Positions 42,942 through 53,270 of a stretch of DNA of 64,000 nt are shown piece by piece. Source of the stretch: Symbiodinium natans (Eukaryota > Sar > Dinophyceae > Suessiales > Symbiodiniaceae); the NCBI GenBank assembly GCA_905221605.1, contig CAJNDS010000258.1, positions 150,001 through 214,000 on the forward strand, given 5' to 3'. Both the position numbers and the translations under genes were made by a program. The notes under the pieces were generated by a model. That model had not been told where the DNA came from, searched no databases, and saw nothing but the letters and a program-made list of their open reading frames with translations. How positions within the stretch are numbered: position 1 is the first letter of the stretch; every line of letters begins with the position of its first letter.

Positions 42942-43510
42942 CATCGTGGGTTTGGAAGGGATTCGCTTGAAGCAGGCCTGCCCGAGGAAAATAGAAAGGG
43001 CGCAGCCCCCCCCATTTGCAAACACAATGCGCGCATCATGGGTTTGGAAGCGATTCGTTTGAAGCAGGCTTGCCCGAGTAAAAAATACAAGCGGGGGGGT
43101 TGGGGGGGGCGCAGCCCCCCCCATTTGCCAAGACAATGCCCGCATCGTGGGTTTGGAAGGGATTCGTTTGAAGCAGGCCTGCCCGAGGAAAATAGAAAAG
43201 CGGGGGGGTTGGGGGGGGCTGCGCCCCCCCCATTTGCCAACACAATGCCCGCGTCATGGGTTTGCAAGGGATTCGTTTGAAGCAGGCTTGCCCGAGTAAA
43301 AAATGGGTTTGGAACGGATTCTTTTGAAGCAGGCCTGCCCGAGTAAAAAAAAACGGTACAAAATAAAAGCGGGGGGGGGTTGGGGGGGGTTGCCCGAGGA
43401 AAATAGAAAAGCGGGGGGGTTGGGGGGGGCGCAGCCCCCCCCATTTGCAAACGCAATGCCCGCATCATGGGTTTGGAAGCGATTCGTTTGAAGCAGGCTT
43501 GCCCGAGTTA
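42942..43510 (-). repeat. Minisatellite family A, inverted relative to 30.5 kb
   Basis: Units start with CRTCRTGGGTTTGSAAGSGATT at about 42942, 43034, 43143, 43252, 43303 (shortened) and 43463. Two full spacings are 109 bp. Each contains GAAGCAGGCYTGCCCGAG, an A-rich link and G-run/C-run blocks (GGGGGGGTTGGGGGGG and GCAGCCCCCCCC). The minus-strand sequence aligns by eye with the units at 30540-31028. Confidence 0.92.
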
Positions 43511-43514
43511 CAAA

Positions 43515-43925
43515 CAAGTTGGGTTGGTCGGGGTCGGGTCAGGTAGACTCCTCTGGGGCGGGATGCTAGGTCGTGAGTCGGGTCACGGGTCGGGTGGGTT
43601 GCTTGGTCAGGGGTCAGGGGCCGGTCGGGTGGGTCGGGTCGGGTTATTACTGCGTCACAGGACGGACCGTGCCGACAGCATTCTGCCACGAGGGTACGTC
43701 ATGGTGGCTGAATGCATTGGTCTACTCTTTCGGTCGCTTCGCCCACTGCTGCGGGTCCCTGGCTGCTTGGGTTGGGTTGGTCGGGTTGGTTGGGTTGGTC
43801 GGGTCGATCGGATTGGTCGGAGCGGTCGGGCGGGTCGGGTCCGGTTGGGTTGGTCTGGTCGGGTGGGTTGCTTGGTCAGGGGTCAGGGGCCGGTGGGGTG
43901 GGTCGGGTCGGCTGGAGACGGTCGG
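43515..43925. repeat. GGTCGGGT/GGTTGGGT-type repeat with a 50-bp repeated block
   Basis: Eight-bp-like GGTCGGGT and GGTTGGGT words at 43515-43645 and 43770-43920. The block GGGTGGGTTGCTTGGTCAGG... occurs near 43589 and again near 43861. The central 43646-43765 part lacks the repeat. Confidence 0.88.
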
Positions 43926-43940
43926 GTGCCTGATTCGGCG

Positions 43941-44122
43941 AGCCTGGTCTCTGAATCCCATGTCTGGTCTCGGAATCTGGGAGCCTGGTCTCTGAATCCC
44001 ATGTCTGGTCTCGGAATCTGGCTGCCTGGTCTCTGAGTCTGGTCCCCTGCTGGTCTCGGATTCCCCCCTCCTGGTCTCTGATTCGGCCCTCCCGGTCTCG
44101 GAATCTGTTCCCCTGATTCGGC
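43941..44122 (-). repeat. Minisatellite family B, inverted (CTGGTCTCTG)
   Basis: CTGGTCTCTGAATCCCATGT and CTGGTCTCGGAATCTG words with a 41-bp spacing at 43941 and 43982, followed by more diverged copies. These are reverse complements of the words at 42446-42744. Confidence 0.9.
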
Positions 44123-44320
44123 CTTCACCCGCAGCGGCGTCGAATTCGCAGACGAAAGTCCGACGAAATCTAAAGCCTCAAGGGCCTTCAAGCATACATT
44201 GTAGCTGGAATCTGCCAGAGACCTGATGGAAGTCGAAACCCCAACCGCCGCCGGCGACCGAAGATTCGGCAGTGTATCAGACTTCCAACAGGGCGGGACG
44301 AAGGAAATACGCACAGAGGA
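44123..44320 (-). CDS. Candidate minus-strand exon beside repeat B
   Basis: The minus frame contains RSPAAVGVSTSIRSLADSS and YNVCLKALEALDFVGLSS, protein-like and ending as it runs into the repeat. No splice partner was established, and another minus frame overlaps upstream (44277-44621). Confidence 0.28.
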
Positions 44321-44668
44321 AGTCTATGGATCTTATGCGCATGTGAGACCTTTGCTCAAAAGTGGAAACATCTTTGTGAAACACAAGCACCGGCCGGCAT
44401 AGGTACACCGGGCAGTGGGTTTTCGCTGTTTGAAATCCAGCAGCAATGCAGTAGGCGCCGTGCCACGGCCTCCAAAGCATACACAGCAGCTCAACAGTTT
44501 TGGGACACTTTTGCATGCGAGTGTCCAGGGCAGATTCCTTAGGGTCCCAGGTCTTTTCGCAAGTTGACGCAAAGAGAGTCGGGAAATTATGCTCCACGCC
44601 CCGCTGCGAAGCAAATGCCATGAGCTGTGCATAAGGCCTTCCTTGATTTGGGGTGATGCAGATGTCCG

Positions 44669-44995
44669 ATGTGCGGGGCTGCCCAGCATTTTGAAAGAGG
44701 TGCAGAAGTCCTGTGTAGCCTCAAAGCCTTAAAGCAACTTCAAGTCGAAGCCTTATGCAACAACTTGCGGGCACCTTCGCAAGCATCAGGATGTGGATGT
44801 CGCGACCGGACGCGTCTTAACGGCCACTGTCCTGGCCTCCGAGCGGCCAGGTCCCCGAAGTTGCGTGCGGAGTCGAAGGTCAAGTCTTGGCCATCCTGGT
44901 CATCCCACGGCATGCTACAAGCCCAGCGCCTGACTAAGGGAGATCACCGCCAACCGCGACTACCAGCTGACCATCTTCGCGACGGGACCGCATAA
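44669..44995 (+). CDS. Candidate 108-codon ORF
   Basis: ATG 44669 to TAA 44993-44995; starts MCGAAQHFERGAEVLCSLKA. It is Arg/Ser-rich later, where a second + phase is also open (VDVATGRVLTATVLASERPG). Function unknown. Confidence 0.25.
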   Translation: MCGAAQHFERGAEVLCSLKALKQLQVEALCNNLRAPSQASGCGCRDRTRLNGHCPGLRAARSPKLRAESKVKSWPSWSSHGMLQAQRLTKGDHRQPRLPADHLRDGTA

Positions 44996-45979
44996 CTATA
45001 TTAGTCATACTGAGTCGTGCATCCGAATGAAAAGCGGCCGCGCGGTCGCTATACGAACGTGCATGCTTTGCCAAGGTGAGAAACCCAACCCTCACGATTC
45101 CGCCTTATGAGGCAAGGCCCATCGGGTGGATCCTCATATGCCCCATTAAGCAATACATTCAACACACTAGCTGGCATGATCAGCTTTGGATTTGGACTCT
45201 GCAATGTATTCTTCCCTGCAACACCCCAAGTATATCCTCAAGCTGTGCCATGCTGTCACATGAGCCCGGCAGACCCAGGAGGCTGAGAAAAGTCAGTTTC
45301 ACAGTTTCAGCCTCTGACAAGTAGCAGAGCCCACGTCCTGTGCCGTTTCAGCCTCTGACAAGTAGCAGAGCCCATGTCCTGTGCATGTAAAGACAGGTTG
45401 CGCAGCATGCTCTCAGATGTTAGCAGCGGAGCTCTTCGTGCAGGAAGCCATCTGGAACGTCTGGAACCTGGACACGTTCGACAGCCCATCATCATCTGGT
45501 GCAGGGTGCTCGGTGTAGATGCCTCCACATGGGGCGGGACATGCTGCTGATACATTGATACATGATGCAAGCGTGACTCCACGACTCGAAGACCGTCCTG
45601 CGAGGTTTTGCCCACCTTCCGTGACTCAATCACCATGCCCAGGGCTCAGAGCAGTTTCGATTCGTTTCGGCCGGACTGTAGCTCGCCTTGCATCAAGCAA
45701 AGGCCGGGCTACCCCGTCTACAACAAAGCACGGCAGTGGGTGGTGCGCAATCAGGAGCACCCTAAAACCACTTTCTGCTGATGCTATGGTGTTCCAAAGC
45801 ACGCGGATGTGACTGGCACTGGCGAGGATCCTGTCACTGGTCAGAACTACCGCAATGGGCTGTGAGCTCAGCTTCCACTGACAGTTCACAGCTCGTGACC
45901 ACGGCTGAAAAGAGGCTGTACTTGTCGTGCTTTATCGTGCTTTCACAGGCTTTCTGAGATCCCTGGTCTCTTCGTTCAG
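44996..45979. other. Spacer with weak coding signal
   Basis: A + frame at about 45130-45250 (YIQHTSWHDQLWIWTLQCIL) is open to the small tandem repeat. 45519-45889 is open on both strands without support. Confidence 0.3.
45304..45385. repeat. 41-bp tandem duplication
   Basis: Two copies of GTTTCAGCCTCTGACAAGTA... at 45304-45344 and 45345-45385, differing at one base by eye. Confidence 0.93.
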
Positions 45980-46834
45980 TTCCAGCTGCCGACGAAGTTG
46001 GTACCAGGAGATGTCAAAGCCCAAGAGTCCAAGCGAGTTAATGATGCTGGAAATGTGGCTGAGGACAAGGTATGAGCATACTGCAATAAAAGAAATACGA
46101 TAATAAAACACATAGCACTATAATCATATACTTTTGCAAATCATGTGCATGAATGTGCATGAATGTGCATGTGGCGCATGTGGCCCACGTGGCCTCGGTG
46201 GCCCCAGAGTGCCCCAGACTGCTCAGGTCATATCCATCGAAGGTCCAACAGGCTTCACGTTCAAGACCGCAATGTCCCAAGCTTCTCCATGAAGACTTCT
46301 TCCCCATCGCAGGTGGCATGTGGGATCATGTAGGTTAGCTCTCGACACGATCAATGCATGCCAAGGGCGCACAGGATTCATGTGATGACTTTCGATGGGA
46401 GCCGGTGGAGGCCGGGAATACTGAAAGCACTGAAAGCTGTTGATGGAAATCCTCTCCACACGTCCATGCCAGGATGCCTATCTCTACTTGCCGAACTCTT
46501 TGATCACGTGCGTCAACAACATGCTTACCTTTCAGGAGACCTCTTTCTGGGTTTAGGAGTCCTGTCTCTGCCATCTGAGTGACACACGGACCTCATGCAG
46601 GTTCAGGAGCCCAAGAACATTCCGGAACTGCGAACGATGATGTTCCGGCTCACATCTCGGAATCCTGCCAAGACGCCGCACGCCGTGGGCTTAGCCCAGC
46701 TGAAAATCTTGTTTTTCAGGCGTCGTGACGGGTTGTGGATAATCGGATGTAGAGCAGCTCGCCAAATTGAGATGCTACAATGCGAAGGTTTGACATACGT
46801 AGTATGGCCAAGTATCGAGAAGCAACGGCTCTGA
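45980..46834 (+). CDS. Multi-exon gene with beta-type repeat unit, function unknown
   Basis: 45980-46069 is a clean exon (after TTCAG, before AAG|GTATGA): LPTKLVPGDVKAQESKRVND. About 46228-46280 (after CTGCTCAG) reads VISIEGPTGFTFKTAMSQ. About 46373-46450 reads SCDDFRWEPVEAGNTES. 46600-46834 (after CATGCAG) reads VQEPKNIPELRTMMFRLTSR and ends at TGA. The ISIEGPTGFTF piece resembles the hydrophobic-AP-x-GF-x-F unit also seen near 53500. A (GCATGTG)-like repeat lies in the second intron (46143-46200). Confidence 0.5.
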
Positions 46835-47229
46835 AAGCAATCTGTTGAAACCGAAAATGTATATTTCTAGAACTTCATTTCCCAAGCACTGTGCTCACCC
46901 TATGACGAGCTTCCGGACGCAGTCAACTTTGACGGAACTTTGGGTGTGAAAGTGGAGTTACATAGGGTTTCGATGTATTGGCTTTTGGGAGAAGCTCGTT
47001 TAGTTCCATTGAACATTGGTCAGACCTCTAGCCCTAGTCACCTATTGCAAGCTCAATTAGATTCGTTTGCCTGCTTCAGCACATTAAAGCCGAACGAAGC
47101 TACTTTACTCTCCAAGTAGATGAGGCTACAGTTGTAACTTGTAACTTAGGGTGCTTGGAGCCTATCTATGCAAACACACACGAACGAACGTAGCACAAAG
47201 ATACAGAATGATTTGTGGGTATCCTAATG
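46835..47229. other. AT-richer spacer
   Basis: No exon or repeat recognised. Confidence 0.4.
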
Positions 47230-48050
47230 TCATGGCATAGACTGGCTTTGGAACACTAACAGGAGCCCCTCAATTCGACGAATCGCCGTGTTCGCAATCA
47301 GACGGCTCGGCGTTTCCTGTCCTGCCTCCACCAAGACCTTCCTCAACCACTGGAGCATCACCCACACGGCCAACGGTGCAATCATGAGCACAGAGGCAGG
47401 CATGCCGAAAGCTGTCATCAGCTGGAGCTAACACTCCTCAGGGCACTTGGCTGCTTCTTATGGATGCTTCTGTCATTGCCAGGCGGTCAAAAGCTGGGAT
47501 GTGGCCATCGGCTTAGCATACTTGTAGGGTGAGCGCGCAGTTTATCGCACCGAGCTCCGCAAAGTCGACGCTGCAACGCTTAGGTTCCTCAGCTGGCCAA
47601 CGTTAGGGTCATGTTGGTGGGGCAGCAGAAGGCTGAGAATTCGGTCGCAGCCTCGGTGATACCTGGCAGTCGTCGCGCATGTGTTCCTCTTTGCATGGAA
47701 ACACTTGGCTCTGGTTGTTCCACGTCGCTTTTCCCATTTTTGGGGGGATTTGTCAGGTGTCCACGATTGCTGTCTCGTACAGACCCGTCTCCGACGCAGA
47801 CGAGCTCAGCCTGGAGGCAATGGGGAGTCTTTCTGCCAAGGTGGAAAGCCGAGAAAGCCCTGCAAGCCCTACCCCAGATTCCCATACTGAAAACCACACG
47901 GAGTTCATGACCCTTAAAATGCAACACCCGAAGCTTTTCACCCGATGGAAGCTTGATCTAAGTCCGGGCTCCTTCTGTTCACCCAACTGCAACTTTAGGA
48001 TCCCCAAAAAGGGGCTCAGCAATTTGATCAAACCCCCCCCTCCCCACTAG
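47230..48050. other. Coding-like region, strand undecided
   Basis: The minus strand offers a hydrophobic terminal block 47230-47430 (PASVLMIAPLAVWVMLQWLR), 47528-47662 (DRILSLLLPHQHDPNVG) and 47775-47890 after TTTTCAG (SRLSTLAERLPIASRLSSSA). The plus strand offers 47595-47660 (LANVRVMLVGQQKAENSVAA, donor GTGATA) and 47759-47880 after TTGTCAG (VSTIAVSYRPVSDADELSLE). The neat minus-strand join would need a 23-nt intron, which argues against it. Since the flanking genes are +, plus is slightly favoured. Confidence 0.3.
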
Positions 48051-48262
48051 GCGCTGGAGCCGACCGGCTTTGACTTCACGGGTGCTTCAGCGGTTTCGCT
48101 GGGCCACGAGGCCTGAACCCCAGGAGCCCCAAACTCTACACCCCAAGATGCCCCCAAGATGCCCCCAAGATGCCCCAAGATGCCCCCAAGATGCCTATAA
48201 AGGCCCTAAGCCCCAGAAGATGCCCCGAAAGGAAGGGGCGGTTTTCGTGTCCGACTGCAAAG

Positions 48263-49700
48263 GTCATCGCAACCAATGCCGAGACGATCCGCATTCGAGC
48301 ATCCATGTATGCGGAAGCCGGGCGCACAGAATCAGTACAGGATCGTTCTGCCTTTGTTGCGTTTTGTAAGGATGTGTTCCTAGGCGAGCCCTGCCTGTCA
48401 TGTCTTGTTGGCATGAGTTTGCCACGCGATTCTCTCAAGTAGCCGAGGTCAACGTGGACATCGTCATTGCAAATTTTAGGCTTGGGCTGAATGGGGGCCC
48501 CACGCTCTTCAACCTGATTACCAAACTGAACAATGGCGTCCAAGCCTGAGGTGTGAGCTCCGCGTGCTCTGTAGAACATGCTCTTTGGACTCGACACTTT
48601 GCTGCATTTGTGGCACGTCGCGCCTCAGGATCAGATGGATGAGGCCCTTAACTTTCGTGGTGGCTTCCGATTACCTGGTAGAGCAACTTGTCAAGAACCT
48701 GCGCGGGTCAAGCTGGTTTCGGTGAAAGTGTCTTGCTGCTGGGGAGTTTTTCATCTAGTGCTGGGTTTCGGATGGGGCCAAAAAAGCTTTCGTGCACCGC
48801 GAAGCTGTTCCCATTCCTGCGTCATAGAGCTTTCGTCCCCGCTGCACCTTACAAGTACAGCTCTCCACATTCACACTTCAGCCGCCGAGGTTGCCGTCAC
48901 CGGAAAGCAGATCAGCAGTGAGTGAACCACCTGCCATAACCACGATCAATCGACACCCTACATGTTCTCACTGGCTGTTGCCCACCTACCAAGCGTTCCA
49001 GTCTTCCTGGGCACATGGGGACCTAGCGCTTTGTGGCCATGAGGTACAAGCTCATGCCAGAACTGTATCCAGTTCCGTCTCTTTGGGAGGCCCTGAACAG
49101 AGCGATGTGATGGCGTAGGGCCCTTTTCCTCCATGATCTCATGGTCAGGTCCGCATGGGCGAGTTTGCAGCCATCGAGATGCCGTTCACTGTCACAATCA
49201 ACTCTGGCGCCTGATGCTGAGAAACTGTCAGGTGACAGCTATGGGGCATTTGGCGGCTGGCTGTTGGCCGTTGGAAGCAGTCATGTCAGTAGTTCTACCC
49301 AGCAGGTTGCCCGAACCTGATCGCCATCAGGTCGGCAATCTGATGCGCCTGCGAGCTCCACCGTATGACTTGCAGGTCCGTGTGTACCTAGGAGCCGTGG
49401 TGAATGTCGGTGCCGGTCTAGCGAAACTCTGCGGAAGAACACCGAGAGTAGGTGCTGCCAGAGTTCTCTTAAAGAGTGTCGCTCTAGAAGCCACCACTAA
49501 TATGGCAAGAAGACAAAGAAGTCGCCCCTCCTCGGCCCTGTCGTGTCGGGGCTCTTCACAGGGGTAGTAGGCTCTTTTGGGTACCTGGCTCCACAGGGAA
49601 TGGAGGGACCCCAAAGGGCCTGCAATGTTATCGATCAACCCGAATGGGGTCTTTGGTGGTCTGGGCTCTCGGCAGCAAGGCTGCTGGCCTTGTAGCAACT
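48263..49700 (+). CDS. Multi-exon gene, function unknown
   Basis: Blocks on +: 48263-about 48366 (VIATNAETIRIRASMYAEAG); about 48418-48530 (AEVNVDIVIANFRLGLNGGP then TLFNLITKLNN); about 48573-48628 (HALWTRHFAAFVARRAS); about 48629-48715 (PLTFVVASDYLVEQLVKNLR); about 49042-49110 (YKLMPELYPVPSLWEALNRA); about 49149-49212 (VRMGEFAAIEMPFTVTINSG); about 49330-49430 (LMRLRAPPYDLQVRVYLGAV); and about 49505-49640 (PVVSGLFTGVVGSFGYLAPQ). The 48573 join fits a GC donor. The set looks like one beta-rich, possibly surface protein, but no domain is named. CCCCCAAGATG tandem words lie just upstream (48147-48195). Confidence 0.45.
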
Positions 49701-50587
49701 GCCTTCTCTCGGCTCGTCGTCCCATAGGCTCATACAGCCTGAAAGGAGCGATGCATGGAATTCTGCCCTACCAGCTGACAAGAAGAAACGAGATTGTTTG
49801 CATGTGAGGGGGAAAGTCAGAGTCGAGTTGCACAATTTCGTGATCATGATCTTACGATCGCCTTTATCTTCCATTGCCCTTCCAATCCCTTCCATCGGGC
49901 ACCGCTCCTCCCCTTCCTCCTTGTCATAGTCCATCAATGATGTTTTCATCATGATGAATCATCCGTCGTGTTTTATTTGGGCAGGCCCAGGACTTCAACA
50001 TCATCCAGAGTGGAACGGCAGAAACAGTGACCTCTGAGGCCACGTCATGCACATGTCGTCGAGGCATGCGAATGAAGCAGCGGAACAAACTTGGGCATCA
50101 CATCTGGCAGTGTCCAGAAAACGTATCGTAGAAGCGTGTTGTGTGCAATGTTGGCACCTCTTGCTTGATCTCTGTCCCCTCTAGCCGATCAGGAGTCTGT
50201 GCTTGCAGGTAGCTAACAGCTAGTAGATTGCTAGAAGTACCGTCCGTGCAGGTCACCAGCACATCATCTGGCGAGATGGTGGTCCGGCTTGGCACGCAGC
50301 TTTTCCGAGGAGTGTTGTACGAGGCAGTTCCATCAATCGTCGTGATGTTATGTTTCGGAGACTCTACTTTCAGCAACGGAACCCACCGTGCCAGGCGCAG
50401 GTGAGAGCGCTGACCCCGAAAGTCCCCAACCCCACCGATGCCATGTGGAGCATCGAGGCGCGTGTCCGGTGTCATGGAGAGATCCCGTCCGCAGCACCAG
50501 ATAATGGGAGTTTGTGGCACCAGTTCTTGCTACGTACCATCTTAGCCGTTGGCACAGAACCGCTTTAGGGTCGTGGCGCCTCCAGCC
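49701..50587. other. Region upstream of the CAP gene
   Basis: A minus frame 50098-50475 from ATG (ITTIDGTASYNTPRKSCVPS) and a plus frame 50395-50568 both look coding-like. Neither can be confirmed. If the minus frame is real it is divergent from the CAP gene. Confidence 0.28.
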
Positions 50588-52282
50588 ATGCCAAAGGCTT
50601 TGCGGCCAATCTTGGTGTTTCAGGTTGTCCAGGTCACTTTAGCCAGCCTGAACGCCACGTCCTTGAGGCGCTTGCAGGATGAGGCTTGGGGCGACCAAGG
50701 CCACTGCACTGCGAACTTCAACCTGCAGGATATCAAGGCCGACCCGACCCACAATGACCCTAAGAAGTGGGTGGATGCCCACAACTACTACAGAGCCTGT
50801 CATGGAGTTCCGGGACTAGCCTGGGGGCCGGAGCTCTTGCCTTATGCGCAAGCATGGGTCCAAAAGCTCCTTCAGCATTGCGCAAGTGGGGCAGACCTCG
50901 AGGCATGGGTGAATGCACAGCCTGGCAGCGGGAGGCCTCATGATCCCAACCTCTTCACAACCGAGAGGCCGCAGCAGGCCGAAAACTTAGATGCCCGCCA
51001 GTGGAACTCAATAGATGATCCACCGGCATACAGTGTGGAGGATTGGTATCGAGAGGTCCAATCATGCCCGGGAAGTGGGAGTGAGCCTGGTTGTGGTGGT
51101 GTCTTGAATCACTACACCGCTCTCATCTGGAGGGATGCTCGACGTGTGGCTTGCTGGGTTGGGCTCCGGGGTGACCTGCGTATTGTGAGCTGCCGGTATG
51201 CAGCTGCCGCCGGGGGTACCGGCGAAGGTTGTGAGGTGCCCAACACGGTCGGGCCTCCCAACAGCGGGGGTTGCCAGCTTGGAGACGGCAACGATGGCAA
51301 GCCTGAGGTACCAGCCTTGGTCAAGCAATGCCCACCGATGCTGCCTAAGCCGACGGCAGGGGCGAAACAAGCAGCTCCACCAGCAGTTCCGGCGGCTCCA
51401 CCGGCGGCTCCACCAGCCTCAGGGGGCCCAAGCTGTGTCGATCACATGTGTATGCTGAGCTGTATCCAGAAAGGCCAGCTGGGCAAGTGTGAGCGCTGCC
51501 TCCACAGTGAACAGTGTTCAAATGGCTTCTACTGCTGCCCGTTCATGAAGAAGTGTGTGAAAGATGGCGCGATGCAGTGCATGACCCCGATCGCATTCTG
51601 CCAGCCGCCTTGTATGGACAATGAGCCCATCGAGCAGTGCTCCTGCAATCCTAAGCTAAGTGATGACAAGTTCCCTTGGGGCTGGCAGAAGCCCACTTGC
51701 AAAGCTGGCGAGCAGCAGCAAGTGGTTACAACCACACCAAAGCCCACTTCACCACCCAGCAAGATGGTCTTCTCTGGCTTGAAAGATCTGGCCCAATGGA
51801 AGCGGCTGAGTGAGTTTGTTCGCAGCAAGCTTGTAGAGTGGCAAGTGTCCAGGCTTTGTGCGAGCATTGATGCGACGACACCCTCGCCGCAGCAGCAGGA
51901 TGTTTTCTTGACCGCGAAGGCTACCTTTGCAGTCACTTTCAGTGACATGAGCAGCCTGACCCCGGCAACTAGCGAGTTTGAAGGCATTACGCCAGTGATC
52001 CGGCCCACCAGCCAAGCGAAGTTTGACCAGATATGCTCCGCTGGCGGTGCTCAGCGCTTGTGGAGCGTGGACAATTCGCAAAATTCACATATCTCGGCGG
52101 AGCTGCCGAAAGCAATGGATTACGCAGGCAAGGTCTTAATGGTAGGGCTCCTGTCGGCTCTGATGCTTCTGGCCTTGGTCTGGAGGCGTCCTCAAAGAGA
52201 GCCTTGGCACAAATCTGAGAATCGCTTTGCTCTGCCTTATGCCTTCCATGCTTTAGGCACTGTAAGCCTAGAATCGGCCTGA
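50588..52282 (+). CDS. CAP/SCP domain protein with Cys-rich region and C-terminal membrane anchor, intronless
   Basis: ATG 50588 to TGA 52280-52282, 564 aa. The TTG/GTG-type frame upstream is not a credible start. Residues 1-22 are hydrophobic, signal-peptide-like (PILVFQVVQVTLASLNA). Residues about 60-205 form a CAP (CRISP/PR-1/SCP) domain: AHNYYRACHGVPGLAW at 64-79, QAENLD at 130-135, LNHYTALIW at 173-181 and IVSCRYA at 199-205. A Pro/Ala linker (252-278) leads to a Cys-dense segment at 283-371 with CC and CxxC patterns. Then comes a Thr/Pro linker, a region without known match, and a hydrophobic helix at 516-532 followed by RRPQR, which suggests a type I anchor. CAP proteins are secreted and some bind sterols or lipids. 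Single-exon structure in an intron-dense region suggests retroposition. Confidence 0.85.
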   Translation: MPKALRPILVFQVVQVTLASLNATSLRRLQDEAWGDQGHCTANFNLQDIKADPTHNDPKKWVDAHNYYRACHGVPGLAWGPELLPYAQAWVQKLLQHCASGADLEAWVNAQPGSGRPHDPNLFTTERPQQAENLDARQWNSIDDPPAYSVEDWYREVQSCPGSGSEPGCGGVLNHYTALIWRDARRVACWVGLRGDLRIVSCRYAAAAGGTGEGCEVPNTVGPPNSGGCQLGDGNDGKPEVPALVKQCPPMLPKPTAGAKQAAPPAVPAAPPAAPPASGGPSCVDHMCMLSCIQKGQLGKCERCLHSEQCSNGFYCCPFMKKCVKDGAMQCMTPIAFCQPPCMDNEPIEQCSCNPKLSDDKFPWGWQKPTCKAGEQQQVVTTTPKPTSPPSKMVFSGLKDLAQWKRLSEFVRSKLVEWQVSRLCASIDATTPSPQQQDVFLTAKATFAVTFSDMSSLTPATSEFEGITPVIRPTSQAKFDQICSAGGAQRLWSVDNSQNSHISAELPKAMDYAGKVLMVGLLSALMLLALVWRRPQREPWHKSENRFALPYAFHALGTVSLESA

Positions 52283-52854
52283 AAGCTTGTAGGGCTGCTT
52301 GGGTGGGGGTGGGCAGGTATCTGCAACGTTGGGCGCGGAATCCACGGATGAAGGTTCCAACCTGCTTATGTCCAACGTTGCTTAGCTAGGCCATGCCTCT
52401 GCAGTGCCTGTAGCACGGCGAGGAGCCCCAGATTTCACGAACTTCTTACTGTGATGCTTCTGGTAACGTGAAGTCGCACACAGCTCGTCTTTTATGTTGC
52501 CGATATTGCCGCACTTGCTGAAAGCAAATCGGTGGCTCATCCAACAAGCCTCGTTTTAGTCATTTCAGTCTCAATTTTCCGCTGTCTTCTGGGAACTAGA
52601 AGAGCAGCATGGGACTCATGACAGCAGCATAGCCATACAGACCCAAAAAAGGGCGTTACTTGGCATCCTTGAGACTAACCTCTCTAAAAGATTTAAGGTT
52701 AGAAACCCAACAAAAAACAGTGCTGGAAAGGTTTATCTAACCTTTGCTTCCAGGCTCCCCACCCACATTCCCATAAACTTGGCCCCTTTCTGTGCACACT
52801 TCACTTACTTCATGCGCTAGATGTTCTCGCTCTTTCATTCTTTCTGTGCTCCAG
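52283..52854. other. Spacer with a small hairpin
   Basis: AAGGTTAGA (about 52695-52704) and TCTAACCTT (about 52735-52744) form a 9-bp inverted repeat. No exon recognised before 52855. Confidence 0.45.
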
Positions 52855-53176
52855 TTGATGTGCAGATCCTGGACGGCGGCGCGCTGCCGCTGAACACCAA
52901 CGACGGTCTCACCGAGGCGACATCTTTCTTTTGCTGTGGACTCTCTGTTTTTTTTGTTTTGTTTCTTTTCTCCTTTTGGATATTGTTTCGTTTTTGTTGT
53001 TGTAATATTTTTTGTTGTCTTTGTGCACTGTCACTTTTTCTTGCTTCATGTCTTTGCAGGGCTTCCGCCTGGTGGAGCGTGCGGAGCTGACCGCCGCGCG
53101 CTTGATACCGATGGCAGCAGACGGTAGCAGCTCCGCAGTGTGCTGCAACGTGCTCTGCGCAATCGCTGATCCATAA
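52855..53176 (+). CDS. Two 3'-terminal exons joined by a GC-AG intron, function unknown
   Basis: 52855-52916 (after GCTCCAG) reads DVQILDGGALPLNTNDGLTE. 53060-53176 (after TTTGCAG) reads GFRLVERAELTAARLIP and ends IADP with TAA 53174-53176. The join is in phase if the intron 52917-53059 begins with GC; no nearby GT keeps the frame. The intron is T-rich (TTTTTTTGTTTTG). Upstream exons were not found. Confidence 0.55.
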
Positions 53177-53270
53177 GGGGGCTTCCGAAATTAGGGGTGC
53201 CCTTTTTGAAGGTCCCTCCAAGGGGATTCTATTCTATTTGGGGAAAAGAGGGGTATGCCTACTTTGGGAA

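Noticed and set aside
43467-44036. 189-codon Gly/Val/Arg/Trp-rich frame
   Set aside because: Translation of GGTCGGGT and CTGGTCTC repeats; no non-repeat protein content.
49560-49610. GVVGSFGYLAPQ as a protein-kinase activation-loop motif
   Set aside because: No catalytic loop (HRD), DFG or downstream kinase motifs occur in neighbouring frames, and the final residue is Gln rather than the conserved Glu.
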